Shown: in pieces, positions 1-5,710 of the stretch
How the letters are laid out: each line of letters starts with the position of its first letter
Position numbering within the stretch: the stretch's first letter is position 1
Assembly: GCA_035577685.1 (NCBI GenBank)
Contig: DATLVC010000341.1
Location: forward strand, 1-5,710
DNA from: CAIYRG01 sp035577685
GTDB lineage: Bacteria; Pseudomonadota; Alphaproteobacteria; Micropepsales; Micropepsaceae
Direction: 5' to 3'
Length of the DNA stretch: 5,710 nucleotides
The notes under the pieces: generated by a model
What the model saw: the letters and a program-made list of their open reading frames with translations, nothing else
What the model was told of the DNA's origin: nothing
The model's database searches: none
Translations under genes and position numbers: made by a program

Positions 1-633
1 CCGGTTCACATAGACCGCCTTGCGCCCCGTATCCTCATGGGTGCGGAAGACCGGATGCACGCATTCGTTGAACGCTTCCACGCCGCGGTCATCGCCGCGC
101 TGGGTCGAGCCGTAATTGTAATGGTGCAAAGCGCGCTTGCCTTCGAGTGGGCCGCAGATCGCGGGATCCAGCGTTTCATAGGCCGCATAGCCGCTGGCGA
201 ACAATGTGTTCCCGCCATGGGAGGGGATTTCCACCGAATAAAGCAACGTCGCTTTGCTCGGAACTTCCTTATGGATCATGTCGTGGTGGAACATCATCTC
301 GCCGTCGGGCAGCGCGCCGATGGGTTCGCCGTTCTCGCGGATGTTCGAGATCAGCATGATGCCGGGCAGCATCCGGCCAAAACCGGGCGGGTGATATTTG
401 TCGGGGCGGTCGAGCTTGCCGGTTTCGCCGAAATAGGTGGTGGCGCGCAGCAGGTCTTCCTGGGACAGGTTTTGCGCCGGAAACACCAGCACCAGATGGT
501 CGAGCCAGGCCTGGTAGATCGCTTGGATGGTTTCGTCGTCGGGCCGCTCGCGCAAATCCAGGCCGCGAATTTCCGCGCCGATATGTTGGGTGAGCGGCAC
601 GATGTCGAGCCGGGTCTTGGTCGCTAATGGCAT
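1..633 (-). CDS. TauD/TfdA-family Fe(II)/2-oxoglutarate-dependent dioxygenase (N-terminal 211 codons; 3' end outside window)
   Basis: The frame is open from an ATG at 633-631 to the window edge: 211 codons of a family usually near 280-300 residues. The protein starts MPLATKTRLDIVPLTQHIGA, like TauD-type enzymes. It carries the iron-binding HxD motif in FHHDMIH (H116, D118), followed by the family-typical stretch GGNTLFASGYAAYETL (about 140-155) and HPVFRTHEDTGRKAVYVNR at the edge, which matches the TauD HPVVRTH...LFVN region. The distal iron His and the 2-oxoglutarate-binding Arg lie outside the window. Family members use O2 and 2-oxoglutarate to hydroxylate small substrates such as taurine, 2,4-D or alkyl sulfates; the substrate here is unknown. 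The Trp before the HxD motif in TauD is Phe here. The gene lies 90 bases downstream of vapC in the same orientation. No strong Shine-Dalgarno is seen (only an A-rich AAAAGA about 6 bases upstream). The family call is firm; calling it taurine dioxygenase would go too far. Confidence 0.9.
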   Translation of the reverse strand, partial: MPLATKTRLDIVPLTQHIGAEIRGLDLRERPDDETIQAIYQAWLDHLVLVFPAQNLSQEDLLRATTYFGETGKLDRPDKYHPPGFGRMLPGIMLISNIRENGEPIGALPDGEMMFHHDMIHKEVPSKATLLYSVEIPSHGGNTLFASGYAAYETLDPAICGPLEGKRALHHYNYGSTQRGDDRGVEAFNECVHPVFRTHEDTGRKAVYVNR

Positions 634-723
634 GTTGCGTCTTTTCGCGTACGGGTGACGGAATTTCGATGCCGCCAGAGTACCGAATGGTCTCGGCCGT
701 GCGCAACTGCGATCCTCGGTGGA

Positions 724-1122
724 TCAACGCAACCAGTTTTCGACCACAAGTCCTTTTACCCTCGAAAACTCGCGCTGATTGTCAGTGACGAGTGTGTAGC
801 CAAGGGAAAGCGCGTGCGCGGCGATAAAGAGATCGTTCGCGCTGATGATCTGACCTGTTGCTTCCAACTGTGCGCGCAAGTCGCCGTACGCGCGGTCGGC
901 CGGGGTATCGAAGGGAATGACGGTCAGACCGCCCAGAACGATCTCGAGCTGAACTGCTAATCGGTGCGAAGGCTTGCGCGCCATCCCGTATCGCAGCTCT
1001 GAGACGACAATGATGCTGGTAAATATTGTCTCTCTGGCGAGCAGGAGAACCCGACCCGCGGCCAACCCTCGAGGATTGCGTACGAGATCGGACACTATGT
1101 TCGTGTCCAGGAGATAAGGCAT
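724..1122 (-). CDS. vapC: VapC-type PIN-domain ribonuclease toxin
   Basis: 132 residues, the usual size of a single PIN domain. The protein opens MPYLLDTNIVSDLVRNP and shows the four acidic positions of the metal-dependent PIN nuclease: D6 (LLDTN), E42 (VVSELRYG), D97 (ISANDLFIAAHA) and D114 (LVTDNQREF). It ends with the common VRGL-like tail (VKGLVVENWLR). Known VapC toxins cleave tRNA or rRNA and so arrest translation; the RNA target here cannot be inferred. The ATG overlaps the stop of the upstream vapB by one base (TAATG), so the pair is translationally coupled and the antitoxin is made first, as is usual for vapBC. All catalytic residues are present and there is no frameshift, so the toxin looks functional. 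It lies between a GMC oxidoreductase and a TauD-like gene on the same strand. Confidence 0.95.
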   Translation of the reverse strand: MPYLLDTNIVSDLVRNPRGLAAGRVLLLARETIFTSIIVVSELRYGMARKPSHRLAVQLEIVLGGLTVIPFDTPADRAYGDLRAQLEATGQIISANDLFIAAHALSLGYTLVTDNQREFSRVKGLVVENWLR

Positions 1123-1355
1123 TAGAACTCGACCGGCTCCGCGGGCAGATCGGGAATTTCAGGAAATTCCTCCTCAATCGGCTCCAAAGTCGCGAGCAAT
1201 TCTGCCAATGTCTTTTTCCGTGCCGGTTCAATAATCAGCCGGTCACCCTCTTTGCGCATGATTGCGTCTTCGCCCGGCAATTCGAACTCGCGCGGTATGC
1301 GCACGGCTTGATTGCGGCCATTCCGAAAAAGCTTGACCTGACGCTCTATTCCCAT
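1122..1355 (-). CDS. vapB: VapB-type antitoxin, AbrB/MazE/SpoVT-like DNA-binding protein
   Basis: 77 residues from the ATG at 1355-1353. The N-terminal half (residues about 5-41: VKLFRNGRNQAVRIPREFEL, then a KEGDRLIIEP strand) is the swapped-hairpin AbrB fold typical of VapB/MazE antitoxins, which dimerises and binds the operon's own promoter. The acidic, proline-rich C-terminus (EPIEEEFPEIPDLPAEPVEF) is the kind of tail that wraps around VapC and blocks its active site. The open frame extends 12 codons further upstream, but those codons run through the palindrome described at 1358-1375. The chosen ATG follows AAGG (spacing 8) and gives the standard VapB start MGIERQVKLFRNG. It lies 37 bases after the stop of the GMC gene and overlaps vapC by one base. 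Autoregulation by the VapBC complex is expected from the family. Confidence 0.93.
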   Translation of the reverse strand: MGIERQVKLFRNGRNQAVRIPREFELPGEDAIMRKEGDRLIIEPARKKTLAELLATLEPIEEEFPEIPDLPAEPVEF

Positions 1356-1357
1356 GA

Positions 1358-1375
1358 CATATGCCTTAGCATATG
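1358..1375. promoter_or_regulatory. Perfect inverted repeat upstream of vapB, candidate VapBC autoregulatory operator
   Basis: CATATGC-CTTA-GCATATG: two exact 7-base arms around a 4-base spacer, ending two bases before the vapB start codon. It can also be read as tandem palindromic CATATG half-sites 11 bases apart. Read on the minus strand, the likely Shine-Dalgarno AAGG falls inside it, so protein bound here, or the RNA hairpin it could form, would affect both transcription and ribosome access. It is more AT-rich than its surroundings. Operators of vapBC modules are typically short inverted repeats near the vapB start, which supports the call. Binding itself is inferred. The repeat lacks a following T-run, so a terminator is unlikely. 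Confidence 0.6.
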
Positions 1376-1392
1376 CCAACCCTGCAAGCAAG

Positions 1393-3000
1393 TTATATGG
1401 TCCGGTAGCGGATCAAATCGGCGGCTTTTTCCGCCATCATCAGCACGGTCGCGTTGATATGGGCCGAGACCAGGTCCGGCATGGCCGACGCATCGACCAC
1501 CCGCAAGCCTTGCACGCCGCGCACCCGCATTTCGGGATCGAGCACGCAGTCCTCGCGCGTGCCCATGGGACAGGTGGAGGCGGGGTGGTGGGCGGTGACG
1601 ACGGTCCGCTTCAACCAGGCGTCGATGTCGGCGTCCGTCTTGACCTTCTCGCTCGGGGAAATTTCCGCGCCACGATAGGCGGCCAGCGGCGCCTGCATCG
1701 CCACCTCGCGGGCGCGCTTGAAACCGTCGCGTAAAGCAGGCAGGTCGGAAGGCGCCGTGAGCAGATTGAGGAAGATGCGCGGGTGTGCCCGCGGGTCGGA
1801 TGAGCCGAGCTTCACCTCGCCGCGGCTTTGCGGGTGCAGCAGTGTGGGGCGGATGCCGAAGCCGTCTTCATAGGCGGGCTTCACCAGCGGAAACCACAGC
1901 GCCGCTTTGGTGGGCGCGCCGCGGAACATGAACTCGATATCCGGCACCGCAAGCTCGGGCCGCGTTTTGACAAAGGCGTGCAATCCGCCCGGCACCACCG
2001 TGGCGATGCCGGTGCCACGAAAATGCGCCTCGATCATGCCGCGCGCCATGCGGTCGAAGCGCATGGCATCGCGGAACGGGCCGGGCGCGGGGCGGCTGTA
2101 CATGATGAGGGCCGCGACATGATCCTGAAGGTTCTTGCCGACCGGCAAATCCACGACCGGCTTGATGCCGATTTCGCGTAAATGGTCCACCGGTCCGATG
2201 CCTGACAGCATCAGAATCTGCGGCGTGTTGAACGCGCCCGCCGAAATGATGATCTCGGTCCCCGCGTTCGCCCGAATGGTTTGGCCTTTGCGGGCATATT
2301 CGACGCCGGTGGCGCGTGTGCCTTGCAGCAGCACGCGGGTGGTCAGCGCGCCGGTCTCAACCTTGAGGTTGGGCTGCTTCATCGCGGGTCGCAGATACGC
2401 CGCCGCCGATGACGAGCGCCGCCCGTCGCGGATGGAATATTGGCTGCGGCCGAAGCCTTCATGCGACCCCGCGTTGTAGTCCTGCACATGCGGATAGCCT
2501 GCAGCTTTAGCGGCATCGATCCAGGCGTCGAACAACGGGTCTTTGGTCTTCGCCCATTCGACGCCGACGGGCCCGTGTCCGCCGCGGAACGCGTTCTCGC
2601 CGTCCTGCCAGCTTTCGACGCGCTTGAAATAGGGCAGCACGTCGGCATAGGACCAGCCCAGCGCGCCTCCTTGCGCCCAGCGCTCATAATCGCCAGGGTC
2701 GCCGCGCGTGAACGCCATCACATTGATGGAAGACGAGCCGCCCAGCACCTTGCCGCGCGCGGCCTCGATGCGGCGGCGGCCGAGCGCCGGTTCGGGCTCG
2801 CTGTCATAGCCCCAATCGAACATCCGCTTCTTGTGCATCATCCCGAGGCCAAGCGGAATGTGGATATAGGGATGCTTGTCCGGTCCGCCGGCTTCCAGCA
2901 GCAGCACGCGCGCGGCGCCATCTTCGGAAAGGCGATTGGCCAGCACGCAGCCGGCCGATCCCGCACCGACGACGATGTAGTCGTAGTCGTGTGATGTCAT
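1393..3000 (-). CDS. GMC-family FAD-dependent oxidoreductase (choline/alcohol dehydrogenase-like)
   Basis: 535 residues, full length for the family. The N-terminal Rossmann dinucleotide-binding motif is DYIVVGAGSAGCVLANRL (G12, G14, G17) with the ribose-binding E36 in LLLEAGG. GMC signature 1 is RGKVLGGSSSINVMAF (82-97). Signature 2 is SAGAFNTPQILMLSGIGP (253-270), followed by VGKNLQDHV (287-295). The C-terminal domain has the catalytic His in HHPASTCPMGT (probably H472) and a second active-site position at SAHINAT (H514 or N516), then the FAD-contacting VVDASAMPD. Such enzymes oxidise a primary or secondary alcohol, or choline-like substrates, to the aldehyde or ketone with FAD; BetA and AlkJ are relatives. 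No signal peptide is seen, so it is probably cytoplasmic or membrane-associated. Its ATG overlaps the stop of the receptor gene by four bases (ATGA), indicating translational coupling. The substrate is not predictable; naming it choline dehydrogenase would be over-annotation. Confidence 0.95.
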   Translation of the reverse strand: MTSHDYDYIVVGAGSAGCVLANRLSEDGAARVLLLEAGGPDKHPYIHIPLGLGMMHKKRMFDWGYDSEPEPALGRRRIEAARGKVLGGSSSINVMAFTRGDPGDYERWAQGGALGWSYADVLPYFKRVESWQDGENAFRGGHGPVGVEWAKTKDPLFDAWIDAAKAAGYPHVQDYNAGSHEGFGRSQYSIRDGRRSSSAAAYLRPAMKQPNLKVETGALTTRVLLQGTRATGVEYARKGQTIRANAGTEIIISAGAFNTPQILMLSGIGPVDHLREIGIKPVVDLPVGKNLQDHVAALIMYSRPAPGPFRDAMRFDRMARGMIEAHFRGTGIATVVPGGLHAFVKTRPELAVPDIEFMFRGAPTKAALWFPLVKPAYEDGFGIRPTLLHPQSRGEVKLGSSDPRAHPRIFLNLLTAPSDLPALRDGFKRAREVAMQAPLAAYRGAEISPSEKVKTDADIDAWLKRTVVTAHHPASTCPMGTREDCVLDPEMRVRGVQGLRVVDASAMPDLVSAHINATVLMMAEKAADLIRYRTI

Positions 3001-4022
3001 TTCGCGAGTTGGGCGGCGCGGGCGACGATGGCCGGGGGGGCGCTGTAGGCCGTCTTCAGCAAATCGGCGATCTCAGGACCGGTCAGGGGATCGATTTCCA
3101 ATTGCAGCTTTGCGCTTTCCGCGATGAATGCGGGGTCTTTCAGCGCAGCATCGAAGGCCTGCCGCAGCACAGCCACGCGATCGGCCGGCACGCCCGGCGG
3201 CAGCGCGAAGGGCCGTCCCATTTCCTGCCGGATCAGGATCAGTTCCAGCACCTTCTTGCTGTCGGGATCGGTCACGAGATCAATCGCGCTCGGCACGTTC
3301 GGCAAATCCTTCAGCTTCTCCAGCCCGATTTGCAGGATGATGTTGAGCTTATGATCACGAAACCAATCAGGCCGCATCGTCTTCAGCGTCGAATAGGAAA
3401 GCCCGCACACGCCATCCACCTCGTGCCGTTCGAGCGCGAGGGTCACGCCCGAACCTTCGGTATAGCCGCCGATCACTTTGAACTTGGTGCCGAGGAACTG
3501 GTTCACGATCTTCGGCATGATCGCTGAATTGCCCGTGGCGCCCGATGCGCTCACAGGCACCTCGCGCGCCTTGGCCTGCTCGATGCGCGTGATGGGACTG
3601 CCCTGCCAGGTGACGCAGATGTTCTCCAGCTTCCCCATGCTGCCGAGCCAAGCGAATTTCTGCGCCTCGAACCGCCCGGCTTTCTCGCCGAACAGCGGGT
3701 CCATGGCGACGCCGTTGGTCAGCGCGGCGAAGGTCAGCCCATCGGGCGCCGTGCTGTTGTAGAGCGTGTTGGCGGCGATCAGCCCGCCCGCGCCCGGAAC
3801 GTTCTTCGGCACGATGGTCGGGTTGCCGGGGATATATTTCGGCATATAGCGGGCCAGCGCGCGCGCATAGGTGTCGTACCCGCCGCCCGCGCCACTCGCG
3901 ATCAGCATCACGATCTGCTTGCCCTTGTAGAAGGGCGGTGCCGTCTCAGCCCCTGCCGGCAAAACGGCCATCGCCGCAGCCAGCGCGAAACCGGTGCACA
4001 GCGCGAGCCAGCCCGGTCTCAT
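2997..4022 (-). CDS. Tripartite tricarboxylate transporter (Bug/TctC family) periplasmic solute-binding receptor
   Basis: 341 residues from the ATG at 4022-4020. The N-terminus MRPGWLALCTGFALAAAMAV is a Sec signal peptide with a likely cleavage after AGA (residues 23-25, before ETAPPF), so the protein acts in the periplasm. The mature part begins YKGKQIVMLIASGAGGGYDT (about 32-51), the family's first ligand-binding loop. It continues with IPGNPTIVPKNVPGAGG (64-80), a second ligand loop SASGATGNSA (158-167) and GYTEGSGVTLALERHEVDG (186-204), all characteristic of TctC/Bug proteins that bind carboxylates and related small acids or amides. A longer frame adds 27 upstream residues, but these overlap the previous gene and have no secretion character. 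The chosen ATG overlaps that gene's stop by four bases (ATGA) and places the signal peptide at the N-terminus. The TctA and TctB membrane subunits are not in the window, so the receptor either pairs with distant ones or works in sensing. Confidence 0.93.
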   Translation of the reverse strand: MRPGWLALCTGFALAAAMAVLPAGAETAPPFYKGKQIVMLIASGAGGGYDTYARALARYMPKYIPGNPTIVPKNVPGAGGLIAANTLYNSTAPDGLTFAALTNGVAMDPLFGEKAGRFEAQKFAWLGSMGKLENICVTWQGSPITRIEQAKAREVPVSASGATGNSAIMPKIVNQFLGTKFKVIGGYTEGSGVTLALERHEVDGVCGLSYSTLKTMRPDWFRDHKLNIILQIGLEKLKDLPNVPSAIDLVTDPDSKKVLELILIRQEMGRPFALPPGVPADRVAVLRQAFDAALKDPAFIAESAKLQLEIDPLTGPEIADLLKTAYSAPPAIVARAAQLAK

Positions 4023-4753
4023 CCCGGAATCATTTCGGACAACAGGCGGCCATAGCCCGCGACCGGGTGGTTGATCATCAGCCGCTTCTGGATTTCCCAG
4101 CAACGCGTCGGCACCGGATGAATCACCGGCACGCCCAGATCGCGTTCCAGCATGTCGATGATGCCCATCACCCGCCAGCCGGAGCCGAGAAGATAAATCG
4201 CTTCCGCTTCCTTGCGGTGCTTCAGGAATATCTTCTTCACGTGGGCATAGACCATCTCCCCCGAAAGATTGCCGACATCCTGGAACGGCACGTCGATCCC
4301 TTCGAGGCCCAGCACATCGAAACCGGCATCCACGAAATAGCGGCCGAAGGTTTCGTTGATCTTGCCCGCGAAATAGGACGCGCCGATGAAGCGCTTCACC
4401 TTGAGGGCGTGCAGGGCGCGGATATGGTTCGTGCCCGAGGTGAAGATGGGGGTCTTATATTTCTTCTCCCATTTCTTGATCAGCTCGGCTTCACCTGCAT
4501 AACCCAGCACCATAAAGGGCGGCGCCCCTTCGGGGTGGATCAAATCCACCTCGTGGTCGGCAAGCTTGGCGATCAGCGGCTCGTAATGGGGAATGATATG
4601 GGTGAATTCTTCTCGCGCGCCCCGCTGGATATCCAGGAACAGCGGGATGATCCCCACGCCTTCGGGCAGGATGCGGCATAATTCCTCGACGGAGCCGGGA
4701 CGCATGGTCGGCTTGATGTTGCCGACGACGCCGCGCCAGGATGTGAAAGCCAA
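4019..4753 (-). CDS. Arylmalonate decarboxylase/maleate isomerase-like protein (Asp/Glu racemase superfamily), lacking both canonical cysteines
   Basis: 244 residues from a TTG at 4753-4751, which is preceded by a strong GGGAGG six bases upstream. An ATG in frame at 4813 would add 20 residues (264 total) but has no ribosome-binding site and would use up the divergent promoter region. The protein begins AFTSWRGVVGNIKPTMRPGS and shows the two-lobed superfamily pattern: GVGIIPLFLDIQRG, then HPEGAPPFMVLGY (about 73-85), TPIFTSGTNHIRALHALKVK (101-120), and the second lobe IYLLGSGWRVMGIIDMLERD (186-205) followed by LGVPVIHPVPTRCWE. Relatives racemise, isomerise or decarboxylate C2-stereogenic acids using one or two Cys at the loop tips. 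Here the first site has Glu-Gly-Ala and the second has Gly (G190) where AMDase has its catalytic Cys. The only Cys residues, C26 and C218, are elsewhere. It is the first gene of the leftward run. The fold assignment is good; the reaction is unknown. Confidence 0.82.
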   Translation of the reverse strand: MAFTSWRGVVGNIKPTMRPGSVEELCRILPEGVGIIPLFLDIQRGAREEFTHIIPHYEPLIAKLADHEVDLIHPEGAPPFMVLGYAGEAELIKKWEKKYKTPIFTSGTNHIRALHALKVKRFIGASYFAGKINETFGRYFVDAGFDVLGLEGIDVPFQDVGNLSGEMVYAHVKKIFLKHRKEAEAIYLLGSGWRVMGIIDMLERDLGVPVIHPVPTRCWEIQKRLMINHPVAGYGRLLSEMIPG

Positions 4754-4830
4754 ATTCGTCCTCCCGCCTTGTTGCTCGATTGTTCCTTCTATAAACCGCA
4801 TTCCCACAGCCATCGCAACCGAAACACCCT
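4754..4830. promoter_or_regulatory. Divergent intergenic region, likely bidirectional promoter
   Basis: These 77 bases separate the start of the leftward racemase-like gene from the start of the rightward hydantoinase gene and are the only place in the window where transcription diverges. A plus-strand TATAAA at 4790-4795 could be the -10 element of the hydantoinase gene, with an imperfect TTGTTG at 4769-4774 as -35 (15-base spacer, short). On the minus strand the same AT-rich patch reads TATAGA and could serve the leftward genes. No clear regulator operator palindrome is visible and no regulator gene lies in the window. The elements are weak matches and were judged by eye. Confidence 0.4.
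4760..4765 (-). promoter_or_regulatory. Strong Shine-Dalgarno (GGGAGG) deciding a TTG start
   Basis: On the minus strand GGGAGG is followed by ACGAAT and then TTG. Six bases is an optimal spacing. The upstream in-frame ATGs at 4813 and 4801 have no comparable site. Superfamily members of this type usually begin only a few residues before the SWRGVVG-like stretch, which fits the TTG start. Confidence 0.65.
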
Positions 4831-5710
4831 ATGGGCCGATACCGTTTGACCGTGGACACCGGAGGCACGTTCTCCGACTTCGTCTATTGGAACGAGGACA
4901 CCAACGAAATTGCGGTCGCGAAGCTGCCGTCCACGCCGGACGATCCTTCGCGGGCGATTCTGGCGGGGGTAAGCTTGCTGCTGGAGCGCGGCGTGCGCGC
5001 GGGCGATATCGGCTATTTCTGTCACGGCACGACGGTTGGGACCAATGCGCTCCTGGAGGGGAAGGGGGTCCGCACCGGCCTTCTCGTCACCAAGGGGTTC
5101 CGCGGCATTTACGAAGTGGCCGAGCAATGCCGCCCGCACGGCTCGGCCATTTTCGACATTTTCTACGACCGGCCGCCTTTGCTGGTGCCGCCCAGCCTGA
5201 CCGGCGAAGTGGCCGAACGGGTGTCTGCCACTGGCGAGGTTCTTCTGGCGCTCGACGAGGCGGCCTTGCGCGCGACCGTACGGGGCTTGCGTGAGGAGGG
5301 CCTTGAGGCCATTGCGGTGTGCCTGCTGTTCTCGTTCCTGAAACCCGAACACGAAGACCGCGCGCGTGCGATCATCGCCGAAGAAATCCCCGGGTGCGCG
5401 GTGTCGCTGTCATCCGAGGTCGTGCCGCAAATCCGCGAATATTACCGGCTCTCCACCACGGTGATTAACGCCTATCTGGAACCGATTCTGGCGCGCTATA
5501 TCGGCAATCTGGAGCAGCGGCTGTCGGGCGCCGGCCTGACGACGCCGCAGAAATACATCATGCAGTCGAATGGCGGCATGGCGACGTTTTCGGCGAGCGC
5601 CAGGAAAGCCGTGGCGACCGTGTTGTCCGGCCCCGCAGGTGGGATCACGGCGAGCGTGCAGACCTGCCGCACCACGGGGCTACAGAACCTCATCACCTTC
5701 GACATGGGCG
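4831..5710 (+). CDS. Hydantoinase/oxoprolinase family protein, HyuA-type ATP-dependent subunit (N-terminal 293 codons; 3' end outside window)
   Basis: The frame starts at ATG 4831 and stays open to the edge; the family is usually near 650-700 residues, so less than half is seen. The N-terminus MGRYRLTVDTGGTFSDF (residues 8-16 VDTGGTFSD) is the phosphate-binding motif of the Hydant_A_N domain. FCHGTTVGTNALLEGKG (63-79) is the second conserved block. MQSNGGM, then LSGPAGG (265-271) and FDMG at the edge open the Hydantoinase_A domain, an ASKHA-type ATPase fold. Relatives include the ATP-dependent N-methylhydantoinase and 5-oxoprolinase, and the acetone and acetophenone carboxylases. They activate a carbonyl with ATP and normally work with an HyuB-type subunit, which would be expected just downstream. 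There is no good Shine-Dalgarno before the ATG (ACACCCT), so translation may start from a short leader. It is transcribed divergently from the catabolic run. The family call is firm; hydantoinase versus carboxylase is undecided. Confidence 0.93.
   Translation, partial: MGRYRLTVDTGGTFSDFVYWNEDTNEIAVAKLPSTPDDPSRAILAGVSLLLERGVRAGDIGYFCHGTTVGTNALLEGKGVRTGLLVTKGFRGIYEVAEQCRPHGSAIFDIFYDRPPLLVPPSLTGEVAERVSATGEVLLALDEAALRATVRGLREEGLEAIAVCLLFSFLKPEHEDRARAIIAEEIPGCAVSLSSEVVPQIREYYRLSTTVINAYLEPILARYIGNLEQRLSGAGLTTPQKYIMQSNGGMATFSASARKAVATVLSGPAGGITASVQTCRTTGLQNLITFDMG

Noticed and set aside
37..627. Plus-strand open frame of 196 codons antisense to the TauD-like gene
   Set aside because: Long antisense frames are common in GC-rich DNA; no recognisable domain, and the opposite strand has clear homology features.
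634..708. Distant GTTGCG/CGCAAC inverted pair flanking the vapC-TauD gap, considered as an insertion boundary
   Set aside because: Six bases at this GC content recur by chance and there is no matching copy on the other side of vapBC.
634..723. Possible terminator or promoter between vapC and the TauD-like gene
   Set aside because: Only a 4-base inverted repeat (CCGA/TCGG) without a T-run, and only weak TTGCGC/TACTCT promoter-like boxes; not enough to call either.
269..727. Minus-strand open frame of 152 codons overlapping the TauD-like gene
   Set aside because: Its product is Arg/Pro/Ala-rich with no domain character and is an out-of-frame reading of the true dioxygenase, whose frame shows the HxD motif and family blocks.
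3034..3040. Seven-base G run near the end of the receptor gene as a possible phase-variation tract
   Set aside because: It encodes a Pro pair in the normal frame (SAPPAIV), is short for a slippage tract in GC-rich DNA, and the frame is intact.
3938..4681. Plus-strand open frame of 247 codons antisense to the racemase-like gene
   Set aside because: Composition is His/Arg/Asp-rich and resembles a mirror of the coding strand; no motif or ribosome-binding site supports it.
4593..5294. Plus-strand open frame of 233 codons across the divergent region and into the hydantoinase gene
   Set aside because: It is out of frame with the hydantoinase motifs, which lie in the frame starting at 4831, and it crosses the promoter region.

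Overview
The window is dense, high-GC bacterial DNA, most likely from a proteobacterium. An alpha- or betaproteobacterium is my inference from the GC-rich codon use, the Bug/TctC-type periplasmic receptor, the TauD and GMC-type catabolic enzymes and the VapBC module; no rRNA or other phylogenetic marker is present. It holds seven protein genes. The two at the window edges (a TauD-like gene on the left, a hydantoinase/oxoprolinase gene on the right) run out of the window and are incomplete. I see no RNA genes, insertion sequences or CRISPR arrays.

Layout from right to left, in the direction of transcription of the minus strand: from a short divergent intergenic region (about 4754-4830), a leftward run begins with an arylmalonate-decarboxylase/maleate-isomerase-like enzyme (4019-4753). 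It continues with a tripartite-tricarboxylate (Bug/TctC) periplasmic receptor (2997-4022), a GMC-family FAD oxidoreductase (1393-3000), a VapB antitoxin (1122-1355), a VapC PIN-domain toxin (724-1122) and the first 211 codons of a TauD/TfdA-type Fe(II)/2-oxoglutarate dioxygenase (1-633). The first three genes are joined by two ATGA stop/start overlaps, and vapB-vapC by a TAATG overlap. On the plus strand, facing away, an HyuA-type hydantoinase/oxoprolinase ATPase subunit starts at 4831 and leaves the window after 293 codons.

Taken together, this looks like a small uptake-and-catabolism locus: a periplasmic receptor for an organic acid or amide-like solute, an FAD alcohol/choline-type dehydrogenase, a 2-oxoglutarate dioxygenase, an Asp/Glu-racemase-superfamily enzyme and an ATP-dependent ring/amide-opening or carboxylating enzyme. 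The substrate cannot be read from the sequence. Two points stand out. The racemase-superfamily enzyme appears to have lost both cysteines normally used for catalysis. A complete type II toxin-antitoxin module, with its own palindromic operator candidate, sits in the same orientation between two catabolic genes.
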